Shown in pieces: positions 58,180 to 64,000 of a stretch of 64,000 nt of DNA. The translations under genes were made by a program, and so were the position numbers. A model generated the notes under the pieces. It saw nothing but the letters and a program-made list of their open reading frames with translations, made no database searches and was not told the origin of the DNA. Source of the DNA: Actinomycetales bacterium (GTDB lineage Bacteria; Actinomycetota; Actinomycetes; Actinomycetales; Dermatophilaceae); the NCBI GenBank assembly GCA_016710385.1, contig JADJVX010000017.1, positions 806,001 through 870,000 on the forward strand. Direction: 5' to 3'. Position 1 is the stretch's first letter. Each line of letters opens with the position of its first letter.

Positions 58180-59040
58180 ATGACTCGGGTCACGCGGCGC
58201 CGGCGGATCATCCGGTATGCCGTGGGGTCGCCTGCCGCCCACCGCGAGGACGTGGTCGCCGTCGAGGAACCGCTGCAGATCCGGTTGTCGGCGTTGGCGT
58301 CCGGGCCGGTCGCCGCGGCGCCTCGGGATCTGACGGTGACGATGCGCACGCCTGGACACGACTTCGACCTCGTGGCCGGTTTCCTCGTCGGTGAGGGCGT
58401 CGTCCGCGGACCGGCCGACATCGCGATGATGCGCTACTGCGCAGGGACCAACGACGCGGGCGAGCAGACCTTCAACGTCGTCGACGTCACCCTCGGACTG
58501 GGAATCCCCCTGCCTGGGGCCGAGATCGAGCGCCAGGTGCTGACGACGAGTGCGTGCGGAATCTGTGGCACGACCTCCATCGACCAGGTGCGCAAGGCGC
58601 TGCCGCCCGATCTGGCCGGCCGGCCGTCATGGCGCGTGTCGGTGGCCGTTCTCTTGACGCTGCCGGACACCCTGCGGACCGCCCAGGGGCTGTTCGCCAA
58701 GACCGGCGGCGTGCACGCGGCAGGGGTGTTCACCGCTGCCGGGGAAGCGCTCTGCGTGCGCGAGGACGTGGGCCGGCACAACGCCGTCGACAAGGTCGTC
58801 GGGTGGGCGCTGCGCGAGGGGCGACTTCCGTTGCGCGAGACGGTCCTTCAGGTGAGCGGCCGAGCGTCCTTCGAGTTGGTGCAGAAGGCGGCGCTGGCCG
58901 GCATACCGGTCCTTGCTGCTGTGGGGGCACCCTCGTCACTGGCCGCGGAGCTCGCCGACGAACTCGGGGTGACCCTCATCGGCTTCAGCCGCGGTCGGTC
59001 ACTCAACGTCTATACCCACCCCGGGCGCGTCGAGAGCTGA
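58180..59040 (+). CDS. fdhD: Formate dehydrogenase accessory sulfurtransferase FdhD
   Basis: A 286-aa protein that transfers sulfur from a cysteine desulfurase to the molybdenum cofactor of formate dehydrogenase. The key loop is TSACGICGTTS (CxxC, about residues 125-135). VEEPLQIRL, HDFDLVAGFLVGEGVV, TGGVHAAG and REDVGRHNAVDKV are further signatures. No formate dehydrogenase or Mo-cofactor gene is in the window. Its last 42 bases overlap the convergent membrane-protein gene. Confidence 0.95.
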   Translation: MTRVTRRRRIIRYAVGSPAAHREDVVAVEEPLQIRLSALASGPVAAAPRDLTVTMRTPGHDFDLVAGFLVGEGVVRGPADIAMMRYCAGTNDAGEQTFNVVDVTLGLGIPLPGAEIERQVLTTSACGICGTTSIDQVRKALPPDLAGRPSWRVSVAVLLTLPDTLRTAQGLFAKTGGVHAAGVFTAAGEALCVREDVGRHNAVDKVVGWALREGRLPLRETVLQVSGRASFELVQKAALAGIPVLAAVGAPSSLAAELADELGVTLIGFSRGRSLNVYTHPGRVES

Positions 59041-59568
59041 CCCGCTCCGACCTTCGAGCCAGGCCGCTTCCCACTCCGCACCGCCCAACGATCCGTCCGC
59101 CAGGATGACCAGGCGGGTCATCCCCGGTTGCAGTATCCATTCGCGGCCGTCGCCGACATCGACACCCACTTTCACCTCTGGCGGAGCGTAGATGTGGACC
59201 GAGGTTTCGCACTCGTTGAGCCGCCACTCCAGGCCGTACAGCGGGTTGGCATCTACTTCCAGGAGCGTCGGATCCTCAGCTGGATGGATACTCGGCTCGG
59301 TCCGAGACGGGATGGCACAGGTGCGGTCGACCGATGCCATGAGCGGCTGCCCCGCTGGGATCCGCTCCACCTCCACCCAGGCCCGACTGGCCCACACGTA
59401 GACCCGGTCGACCAGCGGCCAATCCTGTCCGCGCCGCTCCATCGTCATCCCGGCACCCGCGGCCGCGACCATCTTGAGGGCCGGTGCAGTGCCGACCCCC
59501 AGGATGACCAGAACGCCAACCACTGCCCCAATACGCCGACGCCAGCGCTGCTCACCCAACGTCGTCAC
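58999..59568 (-). CDS. Single-pass membrane protein linked to a two-component system
   Basis: A 189-aa protein with an N-terminal helix (about residues 11-36) and an extracytoplasmic domain without a known family. Recognisable stretches are VDRVYVWASRAWVEVERIPA, PLYGLEWRLNECETSVHIY (in part) and GREWILQPGMTRLVILADG. Its GTG overlaps the response-regulator stop (GTGA), so kinase, regulator and this protein form an operon; it may be a sensor accessory or a target. Confidence 0.75.
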   Translation of the reverse strand: MTTLGEQRWRRRIGAVVGVLVILGVGTAPALKMVAAAGAGMTMERRGQDWPLVDRVYVWASRAWVEVERIPAGQPLMASVDRTCAIPSRTEPSIHPAEDPTLLEVDANPLYGLEWRLNECETSVHIYAPPEVKVGVDVGDGREWILQPGMTRLVILADGSLGGAEWEAAWLEGRSGSALDAPGVGIDVE

Positions 59569-60239
59569 CCGCGCCTCTCGCCGAGGAAGCGCAGGACCGC
59601 AAGAACCCGCCGATGCTCGCCCGCGTCGGGGTGCAGGTCGAGCTTGGCGAAAATGTTGGAGATGTGCTTCTCCACAGCGCCCTCGCCGATGGCCAGGTCT
59701 GCCGCGATCCCCCCATTGGAACGCCCTTGAGCCATCGCCGCGAGAACGTTGCCTTCGCGTGGAGTCAGGTTGGCCAGGGGATCGGTATGCCGGGTGCGCG
59801 CCAGGAGTTGGCTCACCACCTCCGCGTCGAGAGCCGTGCCGCCGCCGGCGACCCGGCGTAACGAGGCGAGGAAGTCCGCCACATCGGCGACCCGATCCTT
59901 GAGCAGATAGCCCACCCCACCGGCACCGGTGCCCAGCAACTCGGTGGCATAGTGCTCCTCGACGTACTGCGACAGGACGAGCACCGCAGTCTCTGGCCAC
60001 GTCGCTCGGATGGCCAGCCCGGCCCGCAGGCCCTCGTCCGTGAAGCTCGGCGGCATCCGCACGTCGACCACGCACAGGTCGGGTCGATGCCGGGCCACGC
60101 TGTCGAGAAGCCAGCCAGCGTCACCCACAGCGTCGACCACATCGATCCCGTTCTCCGCGAGCAACCGGACCAGCCCTTCCCGTAACAACACGGAGTCGTC
60201 GGCGACGACGACGGTCAACATCGTTGGGTCAGTGGACAT
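59565..60239 (-). CDS. Two-component response regulator, NarL/LuxR family
   Basis: A 224-aa regulator. The receiver domain has the acidic pair DDS (about 14-16), phosphoacceptor Asp in LCVVDVRMPP (about 59) and Lys in YLLKDRVAD (about 113). The C-terminal LuxR helix-turn-helix is LTPREGNVLAAMAQGRSNGG then IGEGAVEKHISNIFAKL (about 160-205). Its ATG overlaps the kinase gene by 11 bases, so they are cognate. Targets are unknown. Confidence 0.92.
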   Translation of the reverse strand: MSTDPTMLTVVVADDSVLLREGLVRLLAENGIDVVDAVGDAGWLLDSVARHRPDLCVVDVRMPPSFTDEGLRAGLAIRATWPETAVLVLSQYVEEHYATELLGTGAGGVGYLLKDRVADVADFLASLRRVAGGGTALDAEVVSQLLARTRHTDPLANLTPREGNVLAAMAQGRSNGGIAADLAIGEGAVEKHISNIFAKLDLHPDAGEHRRVLAVLRFLGERRG

Positions 60240-61554
60240 CTGGGACCTCGATCGTGATCACCGTCGGACCGCCAGGCGGGCTGGAAACGTGCAGGATGCC
60301 GTCGACGCCGGCCAACCGATCGGTCAGGCCGGCGAGTCCCGACCCGGCATCACCGGTGGGGTCGGCCCCGCCGACGCCGTCGTCAGTGACCGTAGCGACG
60401 ATCCACGAGGCGCAGATGCCTGGCGCATGGTCGGGAGTGGCCCGGCATACCCGCACGGCGGCGCGGCTGGCGTGCGCGTGTTTGGCCACGTTGGCGAGGC
60501 ATTCAGAGATAGCGAAGTAGAGGACCGATTCCACGGTGAGGGACGGTCGTGGTTCAAGGTCGATGTCGATCCGCACCGGCCAGGGGAATCGGGCAGCAAC
60601 GGCAGACAGCGCCGCATCGAGCCCGCGGTCGACCAGCACCGGTGGCCGCAGCCCCCGCGTGATGTCGCGAAGCTCGGTCACCGCGGCCCTGGCTTCAGCT
60701 TTCGCTTCCGCGAGTAGCGTCCGCACCCCTGGCTCCCGATCGGCCAATTGGGCTTGCGCCCGGCCGAGCAGGATCGTCAACGCCACCAAGCGTTGTTGCG
60801 CCCCGTCGTGCAGGTCGCGCTCGATGCGCAGCCGTTCCGCCTCAGCGGCGTCGACGGCCCGCGTACGACTCACCTCCAGGGTGTTGACGCGGTCGGCGAG
60901 CAGCTCCTCTTGCGATCCGAGCAGGGCCAACGCGGTCCATCCATCCAAGGTGACCAAGACGTGCAGGACGGGTCCTGACATCACAAGAACAGCCCCAGGC
61001 AACAGGATCCCGCCGACGATGCGTGCGGAATCACCGAGGTACTCCGACCAGGACGCGATCCAGCCCTGCGGCCAGGACGAGTCCATCCACCCACCGCCAC
61101 GCCGATGTGCGTTGCCCCAAGCGAGCGGTTGGGCCACCAACACGACCAGCGGTGCGCAGACCACCAGCGCTGCCACGACCACGTGGAGCACCGCAAGGAA
61201 TGGACGGACCACCCAGTACAGGACCGCTCGCCAGGTGCAGCCGTCTGTGCCGATGAGATAGCTCCGGCCGGCCTGCGCATTCGGGCGGACGACAACCCCG
61301 CCGAAGGACGCGAAACGCCAGCTCTCCCACCTGCCGAGCGCATCGAACGTGCGTGCGCTGACCGACCATGCCGACGCGCCAAGCGGGGGCACCATTCGAC
61401 ACCCAGCGGCCAGCAGCGCCAGGATCGGTGCCGCCAGGCCCACACACGCTGAAAGGGCACCGAGGCCGAGGTGCGCAAGAGCCGTCCCCGGCAGCACCCC
61501 ACGGCGCCGCACCCACGCCAGGGCACCCGAGGCCTTCGACGCGGCTGCGGTCAC
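60229..61554 (-). CDS. Sensor histidine kinase with N-terminal membrane sensor domain
   Basis: A 441-aa kinase. The N-terminal region (about 10-235) has several membrane helices and resembles the 'Sensor' domain of actinobacterial kinases. The phosphoacceptor helix is RLRIERDLHDGAQQRLVALT (His about 258). The HATPase part has ISECLANVAKHAHAS (N box), DDGVGG and GSGLAGLTDRLAGVDG. It is the first gene of the operon with the regulator and membrane protein. GTG start; a G5/C5 palindrome lies upstream at 61641. Confidence 0.92.
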   Translation of the reverse strand: MTAAASKASGALAWVRRRGVLPGTALAHLGLGALSACVGLAAPILALLAAGCRMVPPLGASAWSVSARTFDALGRWESWRFASFGGVVVRPNAQAGRSYLIGTDGCTWRAVLYWVVRPFLAVLHVVVAALVVCAPLVVLVAQPLAWGNAHRRGGGWMDSSWPQGWIASWSEYLGDSARIVGGILLPGAVLVMSGPVLHVLVTLDGWTALALLGSQEELLADRVNTLEVSRTRAVDAAEAERLRIERDLHDGAQQRLVALTILLGRAQAQLADREPGVRTLLAEAKAEARAAVTELRDITRGLRPPVLVDRGLDAALSAVAARFPWPVRIDIDLEPRPSLTVESVLYFAISECLANVAKHAHASRAAVRVCRATPDHAPGICASWIVATVTDDGVGGADPTGDAGSGLAGLTDRLAGVDGILHVSSPPGGPTVITIEVPDVH

Positions 61555-61640
61555 ACGGCCCTCCTCAGGGCGAATGAGTATCGCCCCACGGTAGCCAGCT
61601 CAGCTCGGCAGGGCAGCGGGGTGACCGCCCCGAGTGTGCG

Positions 61641-61654
61641 GGGGGTTAACCCCC
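61641..61654. promoter_or_regulatory. 14-bp palindrome in the divergent kinase/GT87 gap
   Basis: GGGGGTTAACCCCC is a perfect palindrome near the middle of the 180-bp divergent gap (61555-61734), possibly an operator for the adjacent regulator. Nothing else is visible in the gap. Confidence 0.4.
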
Positions 61655-61734
61655 GGGCGTCGCGGGGTTCCTGCGGCCACAACGGACGGCTCGCACCAGT
61701 GCCTGCCACGAGTGCGGTTGCCAGCGTGACGGGC

Positions 61735-63030
61735 ATGTCTCATGTGCCGTCTCCGCCACCCCGCCTCGTTGATCCTGTCGGGGTCGCCCGGCGGCAGGGC
61801 TTCCGTCGTGCGGGCCTCGTCGTGGTTGCCGGGCTGACCCTCGCCCGGCTCTGCTGGCTGGACTCGTCGGAACACCTCGACTTCTCGGTCTATCGCCGGG
61901 GTGCCGCCGACGTGGCGGCAGGGCTCTCCCCCTACCAGGACGCAGGTGGACTGCCGTTCACCTACCCTCCCTTCGCCGCTCTTGCCTTCCGGCCGCTCAC
62001 CTGGGTCGACGCAGCAGTCGGGCAGGTGCTGTTCCTGGGAACCAACCTCACGGCATACGCAGCCGTCGTCCTGGTGTCTGCCGTGCGTCTGGGCATTGCG
62101 AGGCGGGCTTTGCCCTGGTGGTTCTTGGGCGGTGTGCACCTGGCGCCGGTGGCGCGGCACCTCGGACTCGGTCAGGTGAACCTCATCCTCGTGGCGCTGG
62201 TCGTCATTGACCTGCTCGTCGTGCCGACTTCCCGTCGGGGATGGCTCGTCGGCATTGCCGCCGCCCTGAAGATCGTGCCAGGCATCTTCGTCGTGCTCCT
62301 GTTGGTCCGCCGCGAGTGGAGCGCTGCTCTCCGCTCGGGGTGCGCCGCCGCGTTGGCGACGGCGTGCGGCTGGTGGGTGGCTCCGGAAGCGTCCGATCGC
62401 TTCTTCCGCGCACTGCTGTGGGACCCCGTGCGGGTCGGCGGGTTGAGCTACGCGGACAACCAATCGCTGATCGGGGTTACCGCACGCGCGTTGGCCACGA
62501 ACCCGCCCCCTGCCTGGGTCGGCCTGCCTCTGGAGGTCGGCGCCGTTGCCGTGGGTCTGCTCGCCGCGGAGCGATGTCACCGCGCGCACGACGAGGTCGG
62601 AGCCGTGCTCATGGTCGCCATGGGCTCGCTGCTGGCCAGCCCGGTGAGCTGGTCACATCACTGGGTCTGGGTCGTTCCGGTGGCCATGTGGCTGACCGCG
62701 CAACGAGAGCTTGCCGGCGCGGTGGTTGCCGTCGGGGTGACCCTCGTCGAGCCGCTGACCCTCAGTGGGCTGGTGCAGCCATGGCCCGAGCCCTACGGTC
62801 CGTGGCTTGCGCAAGTCGCGTGCGCCCTGATGCCGACCACGGCACTGGTCCTGCTCCTGATCGCCATTCGCCGGCGAGGCGACCTCACAGGTCGGCCCGG
62901 AGGCGGACGGCATACTCCTGCAGTTCGTCCTCCGACTCGTAGCGGACCCGCGGCCAGAAGAAGCCGCGCAGACCGTCGCCCTTGGTCCGCGGGACGACAT
63001 GGCAGTGCAGATGCGGCACCGACTGGCTGA
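61735..63030 (+). CDS. GT87-family (DUF2029) membrane glycosyltransferase
   Basis: A 431-aa polytopic protein with about ten helices. The N-terminal loop has SSEHLDFSVYRRGAADV (Asp/Arg typical of polyprenol-phosphate-mannose-dependent GT-C enzymes), LSPYQDAGGLPFTYPPFAAL, then HLGLGQVNLILVALVVIDL and ALKIVPGIFVVLLL. SYADNQSLIGV and SWSHHWVWVVP follow later. Relatives add mannose or arabinose to cell-envelope lipoglycans. The normal protein should end near LLLIAIRRRG; the printed frame continues 49 codons as an Arg/Pro-rich tail antisense to the HIT gene, so the true end is doubtful. Confidence 0.82.
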   Translation: MSHVPSPPPRLVDPVGVARRQGFRRAGLVVVAGLTLARLCWLDSSEHLDFSVYRRGAADVAAGLSPYQDAGGLPFTYPPFAALAFRPLTWVDAAVGQVLFLGTNLTAYAAVVLVSAVRLGIARRALPWWFLGGVHLAPVARHLGLGQVNLILVALVVIDLLVVPTSRRGWLVGIAAALKIVPGIFVVLLLVRREWSAALRSGCAAALATACGWWVAPEASDRFFRALLWDPVRVGGLSYADNQSLIGVTARALATNPPPAWVGLPLEVGAVAVGLLAAERCHRAHDEVGAVLMVAMGSLLASPVSWSHHWVWVVPVAMWLTAQRELAGAVVAVGVTLVEPLTLSGLVQPWPEPYGPWLAQVACALMPTTALVLLLIAIRRRGDLTGRPGGGRHTPAVRPPTRSGPAARRSRADRRPWSAGRHGSADAAPTG

Positions 63031-63301
63031 CGACGTTGTTCATCGCGACGAAGCTGCCCTGGGCTCCGAGCGCGGTGGTCATCGCGTGGGCTACCCGCTG
63101 GACACCGGCCAGGAAGGGGTCGAGCAGATCGGTGGGGAGGTCGACGACGGTCACGACATGCGTCCGGGGGATGACCAGGACGTGGCCCTTGAACACCGGC
63201 CGGGTGTCGAGGAAGCCGAGGACCTCGGGTGTCTGCAGGACAACTGCCGCCGGCTCGTCGCCGAGTGAAATGCGACAGAACAGGCAGGTGGACGCACTCA
63301 T
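62885..63301 (-). CDS. HIT-family protein
   Basis: A 138-aa nucleotide hydrolase/transferase. The histidine triad is SVPHLHCHVVPR (HxHxH, about residues 96-107). CLFCRISLGDEPAAVV (about 6-21) provides the N-terminal zinc pair, and LDTRPVFKGHVLVIPRTHV the substrate strand. It hydrolyses purine nucleotide phosphoramidates or dinucleotides. ATG 63301. Its 3' part lies antisense to the tail of the GT87 frame (146 bp). Confidence 0.92.
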   Translation of the reverse strand: MSASTCLFCRISLGDEPAAVVLQTPEVLGFLDTRPVFKGHVLVIPRTHVVTVVDLPTDLLDPFLAGVQRVAHAMTTALGAQGSFVAMNNVVSQSVPHLHCHVVPRTKGDGLRGFFWPRVRYESEDELQEYAVRLRADL

Positions 63302-63383
63302 GACACCACAATGCCATCGTCCAAACACAGAGGAAGCGGCGCGCAACCTGCGCCGCCCCTCGGTGGCGTTCCGGCCAACGTCA

Positions 63384-63411
63384 GGTGAACATCGGAGGTG
63401 TCTCGGTGAAC
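63384..63411 (+). promoter_or_regulatory. Direct GGTGAAC repeats, possible phosphate-control site
   Basis: GGTGAAC occurs at 63384 and 63405 (21-base period) in the 214-bp gap before the phosphate transporter, with a weaker ACGTGAA at about 63426. The reverse complement GTTCACC is the core of streptomycete PHO boxes, whose units repeat every 11 bases; the spacing here is off by one, so this is tentative. Confidence 0.3.
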
Positions 63412-63515
63412 GGGGTCCGACTCACACGTGAAAGTTCCCGATTTCCGGTGTGACCTGCGGGTTTTCGGGGCATTGGCCCCTGGCGCGAGGTGACCCCGGT
63501 CCTCAACATGAGCCC

Positions 63516-64000
63516 GTGACCACCGCAACCATCATTCTTACCTTGGTCGTCGTCGTTGCCCTGGCATTCGACTTCACCAACGGTTTCCATGACACCGGGA
63601 ACGCGATGGCTGCGTCGATCGCCACCGGGGCCTTGAGCCCCAAGGGCGCTGTGACGTTGGCCGCGATCCTCAACTTGGTCGGTGCGCTGCTCTCCGTCGA
63701 GGTCGCGCTCACCGTGTCCAACTCTGTCGTCAAGCTGCAGGACTCCAAGGGTCTGCCCCTCAAGGAGTACACAGCCAACAACGGCACCCTCCTCATGCTC
63801 ATCGTCTTCGGCGGCCTCGTCGGCGGCATCATCTGGAACCTGTTCACCTGGCTGCTCGGGCTGCCCTCGTCCTCGTCGCACGCCCTTCTGGGCGGCCTCG
63901 TCGGCGGCACCATCGGTGGAGCCGGCTTCGCGGGCGTCAAGTGGGCCGGCGACGGCACCAAGCTCGACGGCGTCATCGGCAAGGTGATCCTGCCGTCCTT
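63516..64000 (+). CDS. Inorganic phosphate transporter, PiT family (partial)
   Basis: The first 161 residues of a low-affinity phosphate/cation symporter; the gene leaves the window at 64000. The start GTG gives MTTATIILTLVVVVALAFDF, followed by the PiT signature FTNGFHDTGNAMAASIATGA (about residues 20-39). Helices follow around 50-70 and 96-118, with LLGLPSSSSHALLGGLVGGT (about 120-139), the second diagnostic motif with conserved Ser-His. No PhoU-like gene is seen upstream. Confidence 0.93.
   Translation, partial: MTTATIILTLVVVVALAFDFTNGFHDTGNAMAASIATGALSPKGAVTLAAILNLVGALLSVEVALTVSNSVVKLQDSKGLPLKEYTANNGTLLMLIVFGGLVGGIIWNLFTWLLGLPSSSSHALLGGLVGGTIGGAGFAGVKWAGDGTKLDGVIGKVILPS

Overview
The window is about 70% GC, has almost no intergenic A/T-rich DNA, uses GTG starts freely, and carries several families typical of Actinomycetota (DUF2505, DUF3027, DUF2530, actinobacterial XPB helicase, HelD/HelR-type RNAP motor, IdeR-type regulator, groEL with CIRCE sites). 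It is most likely chromosomal DNA of a Micrococcales-type actinobacterium, perhaps Intrasporangiaceae or a relative; the family is an inference.

Layout. 1-2.6 kb: tail of a Ser/Gly-rich protein, MTA/purine phosphorylase, a SAF protein overlapping it, and mscL. 2.6-6.8 kb: a large AAA helicase with a C-terminal nuclease-like domain. 6.9-15.8 kb: one tightly coupled minus-strand carotenoid operon (idi-crtE-crtI-crtB-Rieske-crtYc-crtYd-crtU-methyltransferase-DUF2505) with a divergent MarR regulator and an operator-like palindrome between them; the gene set predicts an isorenieratene-like aromatic carotenoid. 16.4-18.3 kb: tRNA-Arg(CCU), then an AbiE toxin-antitoxin cassette (toxin gene broken twice) between two 86-bp direct repeats. 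18.3-30.6 kb: DsbA/LysR pair, an NlpC/P60 hydrolase behind a cyclic-di-AMP riboswitch, IdeR-type regulator, photolyase, GNAT, MFS, a small ORF with an in-frame amber codon, pdxH, citrate synthase and serC. 30.7-40 kb: purine permease, DUF2530, DUF3027, cold-shock protein, helicase-associated protein, HMG-CoA-lyase-like enzyme, DUF4190-like membrane protein and XPB helicase. 40-44 kb is an accessory patch: Fic protein with a 17-bp inverted repeat, DUF4037, transporter debris, zinc ribbon, VapC-type toxin with an odd antitoxin. 44-53.7 kb: class III aminotransferase, frameshifted membrane protein, HtrA-like protease, a hairpin-rich leader ahead of a HelR-like motor, HD and Nudix proteins, a lipoprotein and a WXG100 protein. 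53.8-64 kb: groEL with two CIRCE sites, two histidine kinases plus a broken third, a response regulator, FdhD, GT87, HIT and a PiT phosphate transporter running off the end.

The most striking signal is not a gene. The 8-mer GTATGCCG / CGGCATAC (core of CCGGTATGCCGTG) occurs about 100 times by my manual count (about 41 + and 58 - orientation) where base composition predicts about two. It sits inside most genes, where it dictates the codon pairs TAT-GCC and GCA-TAC, and in several intergenic gaps it occurs as inverted pairs forming terminator-like hairpins. That is the behaviour of DNA uptake sequences in Neisseria and Haemophilus, but I know of no such element described for actinobacteria.

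Three genes (abiEii, the NlpC/P60 hydrolase and a membrane protein at 45.4-46.4 kb) carry apparent single-base indels; these could be genuine decay or assembly errors.
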